A DNA stretch of 64,000 nucleotides from an uncultured Mollicutes bacterium (GCA_900540385.1 UQFY01000010.1:1-64000); one strand, 5' to 3'; positions 15,730-25,321 are shown, counted from the stretch's first letter. The notes: generated from the letters alone by a model not told the origin. Made by a program: numbers and translations.

Positions 15730-18515
15730 GATGCCTAGAAATATCTAATCTTTATAAAAGTTACGGGAAACAAAAGCTCTTTGATGGAGCATCTTTCTCT
15801 TTTCCCGATAAAGGGCTTTTCTTTATCGTTGGCGATTCTGGAACAGGGAAATCTACCTTATTTGAAATTCTTTCTGGCATCGAGATTGACTACACGGGTG
15901 ACGTCTTTTTCTATGGCAAGGCATTTCAAGATTTAAGAGAAGAGGAAAGAAATGACATACGTCTTAAGGATTTTGGCTTTATTCGTCAAAATTATGATTT
16001 GTTGGAACTAGAGAGTGTTCTTGAAAATGTAATGTTACCAATATCGGGGACACAAAAGAAACTTAGGAAAAGAAAAGCGTTAGAAACTTTAGAGTTTTTA
16101 GGAATAGAAGATAAATGGAACCAGACCGTGAACACTCTTTCGGGAGGGGAAAAACAAAGAGTGGCTATTGCAAGAGCCTTAGCCAACGATCCCAAGGTTA
16201 TTCTTGCGGATGAGCCAACAGGAGCCTTAGATAAGAAAAATAGCGAGGACGTGTATCGAATATTGAAAGAAACTTCTAAAAAATGTCTGGTTATTATCGT
16301 TTCTCATGATTTGGATGCAGCAAACCGTTATGGGGATGAGGTTCTGACTCTTTCGGAAGGAAAAATCTCTTCTGAAAAGAAAAATAACCCTGTAATGGAG
16401 AAACATTCTTTCGTGAGTTTTCTTCCTCCGAAAAAAGAAAAGATATCCTGGAATCCTTTCCTTTGGATAAAACACGCTGTTCATTTATTCCAGGCGAAGA
16501 AAATTCGTAGTCTTCTTACTGTTTCCATCGTTTCTTTTTCTTTGCTTGCACTTGGTCTTTCTTTATATGTTCAAAGAGACCTTCAAAAAGAATTGAATAA
16601 CGCTTTTGGAGAGTGGAGTGGTTCTAAGGGAATCGTTATGGAAAGTAACAGCAAGAACGAGCAAACCTTCCAACGGATTATTTCTGCGAATGAAAAAGAA
16701 ATCATTTCCTTAAAAAATGAATATCCAAACGAAGTAAAAGATTATGGTGTCAGCTATCTTTGCTCCTATGAGAATTATTTTAAAGATGAGAATGAATTCT
16801 ATTTCGATTCCTTTGGCAAGAAAAGTAAGATTCCTGCATTGGGAGTAAGAAACATTAACGAATACCGTTGGTTAGATGAGCTTCCTCTAGAAAAGACCAT
16901 TTATCCAGAAAGACCTAAGGTCATGGAGAACGAACAAATCGTCTTATCCTTACCATATCCCTCCATGGTAAGTATGTGTCTTGCCTTGCATATTGAACGT
17001 TCCTATATCTCCCTAGGAAAGTATCTACTAGAAAAGCCCTTGGAGATTCTTCTTGAAACGGCAAATAATTCTTGGGGATATTCTGATGTGCAATTGTTTT
17101 CCCTTGTTGGCGTTTTGGAAGAAAATAGCCCAACCATATATCAGTTAAACCATTTTTGGAATGAATATGTTCTCGAGGATTGCATGGGCTTTCCTACAAG
17201 TGATGAAGAAGGTTTTTCTTTACCTTGGCTTCTTAGAAAGACTTACTATATTTTGCCTAGAAAAGATGAAGAGTCTTTTTTTAATAAAGCAAGAGAGGGG
17301 AAGACGTTAGACCAATTTGTCTTCGAAAGAGATTCCTACAATTTTGATCAAACGCATAACGAAAAGAATAAAAACTCTTCGAGCAGACGTCTTTATGTTT
17401 TTCAAGCGGATAAACAATCTCTTTCTTATCTAGACATAAAGGGGATTGCAGAACGTTTCCGTCTTTCAAGCTATTCCGTTTTTGGCGAAGCCTCTTATCT
17501 TTCCATTCCTGGCGCGATGGTGTCAGGATTTGTAAATCCGTTCTTCTTGGGCAATTCTCAAGAAAAAATTCTTTCCTTATCTGAGGGAATGAGCAAAACG
17601 GAAAAGAATAAGCCTTATTCCGATTTGGCTTTGCCAGAGGACGTTTCCTTTGGACAATATCTATATCGAAGAGATAAGGCGTTAACGATTTCCAGTGATT
17701 TTTCCAATTTGGTGAAAGGCAAAAAACCTACACGTAGCAACGAGATATGCCTCTCTGAGAAACTCTTTCATAAATTCAAAGAAAAAGAAACGCTTTATTG
17801 TGCAGGCGTTGTTTCAAATAAAGGCAAAGGGGATTTCATCGAAAATGATTTTCGAATAGGAAAGCTTATTGTGGTAGGCATCCTAAAAGGGGAAGAAGAA
17901 ACGATATACGTTACACCAAATTGGTCGATTGATTATTGGAGAGACGAATTGGGAATGAGTTCGTTTTCCTTAGAAGCTAAAAGTGTCGTTTTCCATTGTA
18001 GTTCTTCTAAAGCAAAGGAAATTCTTCCTTCTCTTTCGGCTTCGTATCCATCGATGCGTTTTACCGATCCTTCTTTGACCATCGAATCTTCTATCAAGAA
18101 CGTGATTGATTACGTTCAAATAATACTCCGTTTTGCAAGTCTTCTTACTCTTATGACAGCAGGCTTCCTTTTCCTAACCAACACCTTGCTTTTATCTTTT
18201 GAAAATAAGAAAGAGGCAAAGTTATTTTTTGAGCTTGGAATAAGAAGAAGCACGATTGTGGACGCTTTTGGAAGCAACTTACTTTTGATGGGCTCTTTGT
18301 CCTTCTTCATTGCCGTTTCGTCATTAATAAGTGTGGAATTTACCCTTCATAAAACGTTGGAAGAGAATTTTGGAAAATCTTCTTCTTTCTTCCAACTTGA
18401 CTTTTATCCTGCGATTTTTATGTGCTTTTTCTTATTTTTTGGTATTTTCGTTTCTACTTTGTTTTTACACTTCTGGATTCAACATAAAGATTTCTCTAGA
18501 AAATGCGACTTTTAG
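15726..18515 (+). CDS. ABC transporter, ATPase fused to FtsX-like permease, large partner
   Basis: 929 residues with the same plan as the preceding protein: ATPase (about 1-220) with GDSGTGKST, LSGGEKQR and VILADEPTGALD, a transmembrane helix near 262-285, a much larger extracytoplasmic domain (about 480 residues), and three C-terminal transmembrane segments. Both ATPases have intact catalytic residues. The big ectodomain suggests binding of a bulky substrate or periplasm-side partner. No two-component sensor of the Bce type is nearby. Translationally coupled to its partner. Substrate unknown. Confidence 0.88.
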   Translation: MRCLEISNLYKSYGKQKLFDGASFSFPDKGLFFIVGDSGTGKSTLFEILSGIEIDYTGDVFFYGKAFQDLREEERNDIRLKDFGFIRQNYDLLELESVLENVMLPISGTQKKLRKRKALETLEFLGIEDKWNQTVNTLSGGEKQRVAIARALANDPKVILADEPTGALDKKNSEDVYRILKETSKKCLVIIVSHDLDAANRYGDEVLTLSEGKISSEKKNNPVMEKHSFVSFLPPKKEKISWNPFLWIKHAVHLFQAKKIRSLLTVSIVSFSLLALGLSLYVQRDLQKELNNAFGEWSGSKGIVMESNSKNEQTFQRIISANEKEIISLKNEYPNEVKDYGVSYLCSYENYFKDENEFYFDSFGKKSKIPALGVRNINEYRWLDELPLEKTIYPERPKVMENEQIVLSLPYPSMVSMCLALHIERSYISLGKYLLEKPLEILLETANNSWGYSDVQLFSLVGVLEENSPTIYQLNHFWNEYVLEDCMGFPTSDEEGFSLPWLLRKTYYILPRKDEESFFNKAREGKTLDQFVFERDSYNFDQTHNEKNKNSSSRRLYVFQADKQSLSYLDIKGIAERFRLSSYSVFGEASYLSIPGAMVSGFVNPFFLGNSQEKILSLSEGMSKTEKNKPYSDLALPEDVSFGQYLYRRDKALTISSDFSNLVKGKKPTRSNEICLSEKLFHKFKEKETLYCAGVVSNKGKGDFIENDFRIGKLIVVGILKGEEETIYVTPNWSIDYWRDELGMSSFSLEAKSVVFHCSSSKAKEILPSLSASYPSMRFTDPSLTIESSIKNVIDYVQIILRFASLLTLMTAGFLFLTNTLLLSFENKKEAKLFFELGIRRSTIVDAFGSNLLLMGSLSFFIAVSSLISVEFTLHKTLEENFGKSSSFFQLDFYPAIFMCFFLFFGIFVSTLFLHFWIQHKDFSRKCDF

Positions 18516-18562
18516 TCAATTATAAAAAACTTCACTATTTGTTATTTGCTTTGGCTCAAAGG

Positions 18563-18571
18563 TGATAAAAT
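18563..18571 (+). promoter_or_regulatory. csp promoter, extended -10
   Basis: TGaTAAAAT. Predicted +1 near 18578, giving a leader of about 40 nt before the ATG at 18618. Confidence 0.6.
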
Positions 18572-18617
18572 TAAACATGGTCTTTCATGATGAATAGGCC
18601 AGGAAGGTTAGGTAAAT

Positions 18618-18818
18618 ATGAAGGGAACAGTCAAAAAGTTCTTCAAGGATAAAGGCTTCGGCTTCATCCACGGAGAAGATGGAAAAGACTACTTCTTCCA
18701 TTATAGTGCTATCCAAATGGATAACTACAAGACTGCTGAAGTCGGTGAAAACGTTGAATTTGAACCAGCTGAATCAGATCGTGGCTTACGCGCTAATAGT
18801 GTTAAGAAAATAGACTAA
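18618..18818 (+). CDS. csp: cold-shock protein
   Basis: 66-residue single cold-shock domain, an RNA chaperone. RNP1 is KGFGFIHG (12-19) and RNP2 is KDYFFHYSAI (25-34). Monocistronic: an extended -10 promoter with a short leader lies upstream and a very strong terminator follows. Which member (CspA, CspB and so on) cannot be decided. Confidence 0.95.
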   Translation: MKGTVKKFFKDKGFGFIHGEDGKDYFFHYSAIQMDNYKTAEVGENVEFEPAESDRGLRANSVKKID

Positions 18819-18840
18819 CCGATTTGAGTTTTAGTCTCGA

Positions 18841-18882
18841 AGCGTCATTTCTTAGAGCAATCTTAGAAGTGGCGCTTTTTCT
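18841..18882 (+). terminator. terminator after csp
   Basis: 15-position stem with one mismatch (18841-18855 with 18862-18876), loop AGCAAT, then T5. Confidence 0.92.
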
Positions 18883-18902
18883 TCGTTTCAATTCCCTAGG
18901 CT

Positions 18903-18919
18903 TAGAGATATAATCTCTA
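18903..18919 (+). promoter_or_regulatory. ychF promoter: -10 box inside a perfect inverted repeat
   Basis: TAGAGATATAATCTCTA: arms TAGAGAT and ATCTCTA around ATA, with TATAAT at 18909-18914. Same 7-3-7 geometry as the gpsB promoter but different arm sequence. A possible -35 TTTCAA is at 18886-18891. An AAGGAAG site precedes the ATG at 18944. Confidence 0.7.
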
Positions 18920-18943
18920 GCGTAAAAAAGGAAGTTATTTGAT

Positions 18944-20119
18944 ATGTCATTAAAAGCTGGGATTGTTGGCCTTCCTAATGTTGGCAAATCCACCCTATTC
19001 AACGCCATTACCAATTCACATGTTTTGGCGGAAAATTATCCATTTGCTACCATTGACCCAAATAGTGGAGTCGTTGTTGTACCAGATGAACGTTTGGATT
19101 ATCTTTGTTCGAAATACAATCCAAAGAAAAAAGTAAACGCTACTTTTGAATTCTATGATATCGCTGGTTTGGTAAAAGGCGCTTCCAAAGGTGAAGGCTT
19201 AGGAAACCAATTTTTAGCCGCTATTAGAGAATGCGATGCTATTGTGGAAGTCGTTCGTTGCTTTGAAAACGCGAACGTTGTTCGTTATAACGACGATCCT
19301 GTAAACCCTAAGAATGATATTGATGTCATCAATTTGGAACTTTCGATGTCTGATTTAGAGTCTGTTAATAACCGTATTGGAAAGCAAGAAAGCAAAGCAA
19401 GAATCACCAAAGACAAGACTGCTCTGTATGAAATGCCAATCCTTCTCGCTCTTAAGGAGACTTTGGAACAGGGGACACCTGCTAGATTAACCAAAGGCCT
19501 TTCCCAAGAGCAGATGGATTATGCAAGAAAGAATTTCTTCTTGCTCACCTTAAAACCAATCCTTTATGTCGCAAATGTCGCGGAAGATGATTACGGAGAT
19601 TTATCCAATTGCGCAAACTATCAGGCTGTTAAAGAAATTGCTGACCAAGAAAATGCTGTTTGCATTCCTCTTTCTTGCGAAATTGAATATGAAATCTCTC
19701 AATTATCTTCTCCAGAAGAGAAACAAGAATTCTTAGAGACTCTTGGGGTGAAAGAATCAGGACTTGATCGTTTGGTTAAGGCTTCCTATAAATTGCTTAA
19801 TCTTTCCACTTTCCTTACTTGTGGAGTAGATGAATGCCGTGCTTGGACCTTCCATAATGGAATGCTAGCCCCTCAATGCGCTGGTATCATTCATACCGAT
19901 TTTGAGAAAGGCTTTATTAAAGCGGAAGTCTATCCATTTGAAGAATTTAAGAAAATGGGTGATTCCTTGACTGCTGACACCTTTATTGGAAACGGCAGTG
20001 TAGGCGACCGCATTGAACAAATGATTCGTGAAGCTGGTAAAATTCGTTCAGAAGGAAAAGAATACGTGATGAAAGATGGCGATGTTGTCTTCTTCCGTTT
20101 CAATGTTACGAAAAAATAA
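18944..20119 (+). CDS. ychF: redox-regulated ATPase YchF
   Basis: Obg-family P-loop protein that prefers ATP and binds ribosomes. G1 is [12 protein letters not shown] (about 8-19), followed by G3 in [19 protein letters not shown], and a C-terminal TGS domain with CRAWTFHNG and [14 protein letters not shown]. 391 residues, about 25 more than usual. It heads a tight operon with ispF (3-nt gap), argS and rpoE, mixing translation and isoprenoid synthesis. Confidence 0.95.
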   Translation: MSLKAGIVGLPNVGKSTLFNAITNSHVLAENYPFATIDPNSGVVVVPDERLDYLCSKYNPKKKVNATFEFYDIAGLVKGASKGEGLGNQFLAAIRECDAIVEVVRCFENANVVRYNDDPVNPKNDIDVINLELSMSDLESVNNRIGKQESKARITKDKTALYEMPILLALKETLEQGTPARLTKGLSQEQMDYARKNFFLLTLKPILYVANVAEDDYGDLSNCANYQAVKEIADQENAVCIPLSCEIEYEISQLSSPEEKQEFLETLGVKESGLDRLVKASYKLLNLSTFLTCGVDECRAWTFHNGMLAPQCAGIIHTDFEKGFIKAEVYPFEEFKKMGDSLTADTFIGNGSVGDRIEQMIREAGKIRSEGKEYVMKDGDVVFFRFNVTKK

Positions 20120-20122
20120 ACT

Positions 20123-20596
20123 ATGAGAATTGGCTACGGAGAAGACATACACGCTCTAACAAGTGGCAGGAAACTCATCCTTGCAGGAGTTCATATCCCT
20201 TATGAATTCGGCTTGGACGGACATTCTGATGCTGATGTGGTTTATCACGCATTAAGTGATGCTCTTCTAGGCTCTTTAGCCTTGGGGGATATTGGGAAAT
20301 ATTTTCCACCAACAGATGAGAGCATTGCCGGCATTTCTTCTAGCATCATTGTTTCTTCATGTCACAAAATGCTTCAAGAAAAGGGGTGTCACGTCGTGAA
20401 TGTTGATATTTCCATTCTCGCTGAAAAGCCTCATTTAGCGGAATACATCCTTCAAATGAGAGAAAATATTGCCCATCTTCTTCAAATAGAAATAGAAAAC
20501 GTTTCTGTTAAAGCCATGACAAACGAAGGCTTTGATGCGATTGGAGCAAAGAAAGCCATCAAAGCTGTTGCTGTTACATTAATTGATAAGGAGTAA
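20123..20596 (+). CDS. ispF: 2-C-methyl-D-erythritol 2,4-cyclodiphosphate synthase
   Basis: MEP-pathway enzyme that cyclises CDP-methylerythritol phosphate. The metal-binding D-x-H is in GYGEDIHAL (residues 4-12), followed by GLDGHSDADVVYHALSDA and the C-terminal KAMTNEGFDAIG block. 157 residues, full length. With ispD at 34.5 kb it shows that isopentenyl diphosphate is made by the MEP route rather than from mevalonate. Confidence 0.96.
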   Translation: MRIGYGEDIHALTSGRKLILAGVHIPYEFGLDGHSDADVVYHALSDALLGSLALGDIGKYFPPTDESIAGISSSIIVSSCHKMLQEKGCHVVNVDISILAEKPHLAEYILQMRENIAHLLQIEIENVSVKAMTNEGFDAIGAKKAIKAVAVTLIDKE

Positions 20597-20598
20597 AT

Positions 20599-22227
20599 AT
20601 GACAAACGAAAAGGAGCTACAAACTATTCTTGCCCTAAGCGCAAAAGAAATCGGCTTGGATGTGAAACCCGAAGAAATTACCATCGAACAAACAAAGGAC
20701 AAAGCGCATGGTGATTACGCAACAAATCTAGCGATGAAATCCGCTAAAGCGTTGCATAAAGCTCCAAAAGCCATCGCAGAAGAATTACTAAAACACATCT
20801 CTTCTCCAAAGATTTCAAAGGTTGAGATAGCGGGCCCAGGCTTTATTAACTTTTTCCTCAAAGCGGATTCTTTGAATTCCATCGTAACTACCATCCTTGA
20901 AGAAGGGGAGCATTATGGCGATGGTGAGAAAAAAGATGTCCGTATCGATGTGGAATTTGTTTCCGCAAACCCAACAGGCGATCTCCATTTAGGACATACA
21001 AGAGGAGCGGCTCTTGGTGATTCTATTTCCAATCTCTATGCAAAAGCGGGATATGATGTCACAAGAGAATATTATGTGAACGACTGTGGTAACCAAGTAG
21101 AACATCTTGGCCATTCGATCCGTGAAAGATATCACGAATTATATGGGGAAACTCCAAATTTCGGAGATGATGACTACCATGGTGTCGATTTAATTAAAAT
21201 CGCCGAATCCATTAAAGAAGAATATGGCGATAAATATCTTGAAGATAATCAAGAATCTCATGATTTCTTTATCCGTTATGGCATTGATAAAGAGTTAGGC
21301 AAAATCAAAAAAGACATGGCTGATTTCGGCGTTCATTTTGATCGTTTCTCTTTTGAATCCGATATCCGTAAAGGAAACACCATTACCGATACAATCGAAG
21401 AGCTTCGTCAAAAAGGATACGTCTATGAAAAAGACGGCGCGACGTATTTAAAAACGACGGCTTTCTTAGATGATAAAGATAGACCAATTATCAAGCAGGA
21501 TGGGAAATATACCTATTTCATGCCAGATATTTGCTATCACTATAATAAACTTTCTCGTGGCTATAACCTTCTTATCGATTGCCTTGGCGCCGACCATTTT
21601 GGCTATTTGAACCGTATGAGAAGCGCTCTCATGATGAAAGGCTATTCCAAAGACGTTATTGATTTTGAAATTTATCAAATCGTTAAGGTTTATAAAGATG
21701 GTGAAGAAGTCAAAATGTCTAAACGTACTGGTAAAGGCATCACGCATCGTGAACTAGTTGGTGAAGTGGGCAAGGACGCTGTTCGCTATTTCTTCTGTGA
21801 AAGAAGTTCAGATGCTCATTTAGACTTCGATATGAACCTTGCTACATCCAAGAGCAAAGAAAATCCTGTTTATTACGCTCAATACGCTTACGCTCGTTGC
21901 ACTTCCTTATTAGAAATGGGCAAAGATATTGGCATTGATTCTAGCGCAAAATGCCTCACAAATGAGAAAGAAGGAAACATTTTAAAACATCTTTCCGTTT
22001 TTCCTAGTATGATTATTACCGCAGCTAATGCAAGAGCCCCTTATAAAGTCGCGGGTTATATTCATGAATTAGCACGTCTCATTCACGAATATTATGCAAG
22101 CAATCGTATCATCGATAGAGATGATATTGCCTTGACTTCTTCCCGTTTGGCTCTTGTGAAAGCCTGTCAAATCGTCCTCAAAAACGCCTTAGCCTTGCTT
22201 GGGGTAAGTGCACCAGAAAAGATGTAA
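20599..22227 (+). CDS. argS: arginyl-tRNA synthetase
   Basis: Class I aminoacyl-tRNA synthetase. N-terminal ArgS domain, HIGH-type PTGDLHLGHTRGA (about 128-140), KMSKR (about 373-377) and the C-terminal DALR anticodon-binding domain. 542 residues. AAGGAG precedes the ATG and ispF ends 2 nt upstream. No T-box leader is present, so its expression follows the ychF promoter. Confidence 0.97.
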   Translation: MTNEKELQTILALSAKEIGLDVKPEEITIEQTKDKAHGDYATNLAMKSAKALHKAPKAIAEELLKHISSPKISKVEIAGPGFINFFLKADSLNSIVTTILEEGEHYGDGEKKDVRIDVEFVSANPTGDLHLGHTRGAALGDSISNLYAKAGYDVTREYYVNDCGNQVEHLGHSIRERYHELYGETPNFGDDDYHGVDLIKIAESIKEEYGDKYLEDNQESHDFFIRYGIDKELGKIKKDMADFGVHFDRFSFESDIRKGNTITDTIEELRQKGYVYEKDGATYLKTTAFLDDKDRPIIKQDGKYTYFMPDICYHYNKLSRGYNLLIDCLGADHFGYLNRMRSALMMKGYSKDVIDFEIYQIVKVYKDGEEVKMSKRTGKGITHRELVGEVGKDAVRYFFCERSSDAHLDFDMNLATSKSKENPVYYAQYAYARCTSLLEMGKDIGIDSSAKCLTNEKEGNILKHLSVFPSMIITAANARAPYKVAGYIHELARLIHEYYASNRIIDRDDIALTSSRLALVKACQIVLKNALALLGVSAPEKM

Positions 22228-22238
22228 AGGAGAAACAT

Positions 22239-22688
22239 ATGGACAAACAAAGCATGATCGATGTTGCTTACGCAATCATCAAAAAAGAAGGAAAAATCTT
22301 CACCTTTAAAGAACTCTATAACGAAGTTGCCTTAAACCTCGAGATGGATGACGCAACAAAAATAAAGAACATCGGAGAATTCTACACTCAACTCACCGTT
22401 GATGGACGTTTTGTCGCTCTTGGTGATAATACCTGGGACTTAAGAGAAAGACACACCTATGAAAAATCCCATGATGAATCCATCAACGAAGTCTATAAGG
22501 AAGTTGAAGATGATTCTGATGTCGATGCAGTAGACAAGCAAGAAGAAAAAGAATACAACGCTGAAATCGAAGGCAAAGAAATTGTTGAAGATGATAGCGA
22601 TGAAGAAACTTCTAGCGATGCCGACTCTGAAGACGATGAAACAGTCAAATACACTGACGAAGACGTTTCTACTTTAATTGGTAAATAA
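22239..22688 (+). CDS. rpoE: DNA-directed RNA polymerase delta subunit
   Basis: Gram-positive RpoE. The N-terminal HARE-HTH fold (residues 1-75, with DVAYAIIKKEGKIFTFKELY) is followed by a disordered, strongly acidic tail (about 85-149, rich in D, E and S). 149 residues. The delta subunit speeds RNA polymerase recycling and tunes initiating-nucleotide sensing. Last gene of the ychF operon, followed by a terminator usable in both directions. Confidence 0.93.
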   Translation: MDKQSMIDVAYAIIKKEGKIFTFKELYNEVALNLEMDDATKIKNIGEFYTQLTVDGRFVALGDNTWDLRERHTYEKSHDESINEVYKEVEDDSDVDAVDKQEEKEYNAEIEGKEIVEDDSDEETSSDADSEDDETVKYTDEDVSTLIGK

Positions 22689-22702
22689 GTAAACAAAAAA
22701 TG

Positions 22703-22749
22703 AAAAGGGACTGCTAAGAAATGAAAAATCTTAACAGCCCCTTTTTCTT
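22703..22749. terminator. bidirectional terminator
   Basis: Long stem from AAAAGGG (22703) to CCCCTTTTT (22746) with an internal CTGcTAAGA/TCTTAaCAG. A run on one side and T run on the other. It serves rpoE and the convergent gene at 22761. Confidence 0.88.
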
Positions 22750-22760
22750 ACCTCAAAAAC

Positions 22761-23243
22761 TTATTTAGTTTCTTCTTTGCGAAGGAAATATCTTTTATTC
22801 ACTCTAATGACACGAACTTCTTGAACCTCTGGATCAAGAGTGAGGATGGTAACGGGTCTCTTGTATTCGTTTTCAACTTCTTTGTCGTTTTCCTTCTCTT
22901 TGATTTTTAAGCTAACAAGATCGTTTTCGTCTTGTTTCTTAGAAACCACATAGAAAAACTTAGGCAACTCTTTATCTTTGTCTTCTGGTTCGATAACAAG
23001 AATGGAGCTAAAAGGAATGTCGTTATCTTTTAATTCTCCATACAATTCCACGTGGGTTTCATCGAGGATTTTTCCATATTTGGATATTCCTCCGAAAGCG
23101 GAATCGTCTTCGTAAATGCTAAATTTTCGGGCGTTCTTTGTATAAGCGCTCTCTAATTTTGACTCTCTATTTGCGTCACTGATATTTTTCCCCACTTTGT
23201 GGAAAAACTTGGTAAAACCGTTTTCTTTTTTCTCTTCAGGCAT
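22761..23243 (-). CDS. hypothetical protein
   Basis: 160 residues, not recognised. Soluble, highly charged, with a basic amphipathic N-terminus (GFTKFFHKVGKN, residues 8-19) and a mixed beta-rich remainder (EVQEVRVIRVNKRYFL near the end). No signal peptide or membrane segment. Single gene with its own promoter (TATAAT, minus strand, complement of 23267-23272), a short leader and an AAGGA next to the ATG. It ends at a bidirectional terminator. No function proposed. Confidence 0.75.
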   Translation of the reverse strand: MPEEKKENGFTKFFHKVGKNISDANRESKLESAYTKNARKFSIYEDDSAFGGISKYGKILDETHVELYGELKDNDIPFSSILVIEPEDKDKELPKFFYVVSKKQDENDLVSLKIKEKENDKEVENEYKRPVTILTLDPEVQEVRVIRVNKRYFLRKEETK

Positions 23244-23266
23244 TCCTTTTTCCTTCTTTCCCCTTC

Positions 23267-23272
23267 ATTATA
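23267..23272 (-). promoter_or_regulatory. promoter -10 of the 22761 gene
   Basis: TATAAT on the minus strand. Leader of about 16 nt containing AAGGAAAAAGGA, so this unit is not leaderless. Confidence 0.55.
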
Positions 23273-23327
23273 GGGCAAAAAATATAAAGAAAGTTTCAAT
23301 AAAAGGGGAAATTTTCCAAGAATTGAG

Positions 23328-23333
23328 TAAAAT
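23328..23333 (+). promoter_or_regulatory. -10 promoter, near-leaderless start
   Basis: TAAAAT ending 9 nt before the HAD ATG at 23343. No Shine-Dalgarno site. Confidence 0.55.
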
Positions 23334-23342
23334 ATTGCAGTT

Positions 23343-24134
23343 ATGAAACTGTTTGTCTTTGATGTTGACGGAACCTTAGTACATGATGGTGGAGAAATCT
23401 CTCAATCGGTTAGGGAAAGTATCCAACATCGATTAGATATGGGCGACGCGATTGCGATTGCCTCAGGACGTCCCTTTACTGGCATTAACAAATATCTCTC
23501 TTTATTTAAAGGAGAAAATCGTTTTGCGATTGGCTCAAATGGTGCAATCCTTCAGGATTCTTCTGGAAACGTTCTTAAACGTAACGGATTAGAATTCAAA
23601 GATCTATTTTCTATTAGAGATGAATACCCCCAAATCGAAAAAGAAGGCGGCGCTATCTATGCCTATGATAAAAATGGAGAAGTGATTGCCCTTTCTTCCT
23701 CTATTTGGACGGATGATGAAGTGAAATATAACGGAGTATCCGTGAGTCTTATTGATGAACATAGTTTTCCAGAAAACGAAATTATTTTGAAAGTCATGGT
23801 TGCAGCCCCTTCTAGCCTTATTTCCTCTTTACAAATATCTAAAAATGATAAGAAACGATATAATATTGTTAAGTCTGACCCTAGATATCTAGAGTTTATG
23901 AATCCTTTGGCGGATAAAACGACAGGGGTCGTTTATCTTGAAGAAAAATTAGGTATCAAGAAAGAAGACATTTACACGTTCGGAGATGAACAAAACGATC
24001 TTCGAATGCTTGAAGATTTCCAAGGAATTGCCATGGGAAACGCAATCGATGCTTGCAAAGAAAAAGCAAAATTCGTAACCAAAACCGTTTATGAAGATGG
24101 AATCGCTTATGCGTTTAACGAATATATCAAATAA
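23343..24134 (+). CDS. HAD-superfamily Cof-type phosphatase
   Basis: 263 residues. Motif I FDVDGTLV (5-12) carries the nucleophile D6 and D8, motif II is in IAIASGRPF, and the C-terminal block has KEDIYTFGDEQNDLRMLE (motifs III/IV). The cap is type IIB (Cof). Usual substrates are sugar phosphates or riboflavin-related phosphates, not predictable here. First of two genes with an inositol-monophosphatase relative. Confidence 0.9.
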   Translation: MKLFVFDVDGTLVHDGGEISQSVRESIQHRLDMGDAIAIASGRPFTGINKYLSLFKGENRFAIGSNGAILQDSSGNVLKRNGLEFKDLFSIRDEYPQIEKEGGAIYAYDKNGEVIALSSSIWTDDEVKYNGVSVSLIDEHSFPENEIILKVMVAAPSSLISSLQISKNDKKRYNIVKSDPRYLEFMNPLADKTTGVVYLEEKLGIKKEDIYTFGDEQNDLRMLEDFQGIAMGNAIDACKEKAKFVTKTVYEDGIAYAFNEYIK

Positions 24135-24147
24135 TAAGGAGAAGAAT

Positions 24148-24930
24148 ATGTACGAAAAAGAACTTAAAAAAATGATTGAAGCCGCAAAGAAAGCTCAAGA
24201 ATGGATTCTTGATGTCTATCATACCGACTTTGAAGTAGTCACAAAGGAAGATAATTCCCCTGTTACGAATGCTGACAAAGGAGCCGATAAAATCATCCGT
24301 GATATGTTATCCAAAGCCTTCCCAGACTATGGTTTCTTAACCGAGGAAAGCAAGGATACTAAAGAAAGACTCACCAAAGAATATATCTTTGTTATTGATC
24401 CAGTCGATGGAACAAAGGAATTCGTTTCTAGAAATGGCCAATTCACTACAAATATCGCCCTTGTTCATAAACATGAAGTAGTGGCCGGCGTAATTAACAT
24501 CCCAATGCTTGATATTGTTTATTTCGCTAGCAAAGGAGATGGAGCTTATAAGTTAAAGAATGGCGGAGAGAAGATCAAGATTCACGTTAGTGATAGAACC
24601 GAGAATCTTCGTGCTGTCCGTTCTTGCTCCTTCTTTAATGAAAAAGAAAAGAGCATTTATGAAAAACATCCAGAACTATATGCTTCTATAAATCCATTGG
24701 GCGCTGCTATGAAATTCTGTTTCATTGCTGATGGCCAAGCGGATATTTCTTATCGTTGCTCAGCGGGAACAAAAGAATGGGACGTTGCTGCAGGGGATAT
24801 CATTCTCACTGAAGCGGGAGGAGTTATGCTTGTTCCTCCTGAGATGAAAGAGATGACTTATAACCGTGAAGATGTCTATAATCGTCAAGGTTATGTGACA
24901 GCAAACAAAAAAGAGAACATTCATTATTAA
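24148..24930 (+). CDS. inositol monophosphatase/CysQ family phosphatase
   Basis: 260 residues of the Mg- or Li-sensitive phosphatase fold. Metal site residues are seen in FLTEESKD (E), VIDPVDGTKEF (D-P-x-D-G-T) and GTKEWDVAAGDIIL (W-D-x2-A). The W-D and KFCFIADGQADISY pattern fits CysQ-like 3'(2'),5'-bisphosphate nucleotidases better than inositol phosphatases. It would recycle pAp (inference). Start at 24148 follows AAGGAG. The in-frame extension to 24091 is rejected. Confidence 0.87.
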   Translation: MYEKELKKMIEAAKKAQEWILDVYHTDFEVVTKEDNSPVTNADKGADKIIRDMLSKAFPDYGFLTEESKDTKERLTKEYIFVIDPVDGTKEFVSRNGQFTTNIALVHKHEVVAGVINIPMLDIVYFASKGDGAYKLKNGGEKIKIHVSDRTENLRAVRSCSFFNEKEKSIYEKHPELYASINPLGAAMKFCFIADGQADISYRCSAGTKEWDVAAGDIILTEAGGVMLVPPEMKEMTYNREDVYNRQGYVTANKKENIHY

Positions 24931-24958
24931 AAAAGTGGCATAGGCCACTTTTATTCTT
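24931..24958. terminator. bidirectional terminator, AAAAGTGGC family
   Basis: AAAAGTGGC / GCCACTTTT with loop ATAG, T run after it and A run before it. It overlaps the 3' end of nfu on the other strand. Confidence 0.9.
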
Positions 24959-25271
24959 TTTTAGGTTCCTCTGCTGGAGTTTCCATCTCTTTTTCTTTTC
25001 TTGCTAGATATTCATTCATTACATCTTCAGGGAGATTCATTGACGCGTCACAGCGAATAACGCCAGGAACCTCCTCCATTAAAATGATCTCTACGCCTTG
25101 AGAAATATCGGCATCGGCATATAAACAGCCGTTACACGCTCCAACCATTCGAACATATACGACTCCATCTTTGAAACCGATATATTCAATATCGCCTCCT
25201 TCTCTCTTTAAGAAAGGGCGAACCTTATCTAACACTTCTTCTATTTGTTTATCGATTGCTTCTTCTGCCAT
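24951..25271 (-). CDS. nfu: NifU-like C-terminal domain (Nfu) iron-sulfur scaffold
   Basis: 106 residues. The Nfu domain has VLDKVRPFLKREGGDIEYIG (about 13-32) and GACNGCLYAD (about 44-53), whose C-x2-C pair holds a bridging [4Fe-4S] cluster between two subunits. Residues 85-106 are a charged tail. It probably delivers clusters to enzymes such as MiaB and Nth. Monocistronic, with a promoter palindrome over its -10. Confidence 0.92.
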   Translation of the reverse strand: MAEEAIDKQIEEVLDKVRPFLKREGGDIEYIGFKDGVVYVRMVGACNGCLYADADISQGVEIILMEEVPGVIRCDASMNLPEDVMNEYLARKEKEMETPAEEPKKE

Positions 25272-25275
25272 AACG

Positions 25276-25292
25276 GAAACTATTCTAGTTTC
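25276..25292 (-). promoter_or_regulatory. nfu promoter: -10 box inside a perfect inverted repeat
   Basis: Minus strand GAAACTAGAATAGTTTC: arms GAAACTA and TAGTTTC around GAA, with -10 TAGAAT (complement of 25282-25287) ending 10 nt before the ATG. Same 7-3-7 geometry as gpsB and ychF. Confidence 0.7.
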
Positions 25293-25321
25293 TAGGTTAG
25301 ATTATCGCAAGGAATATAACT

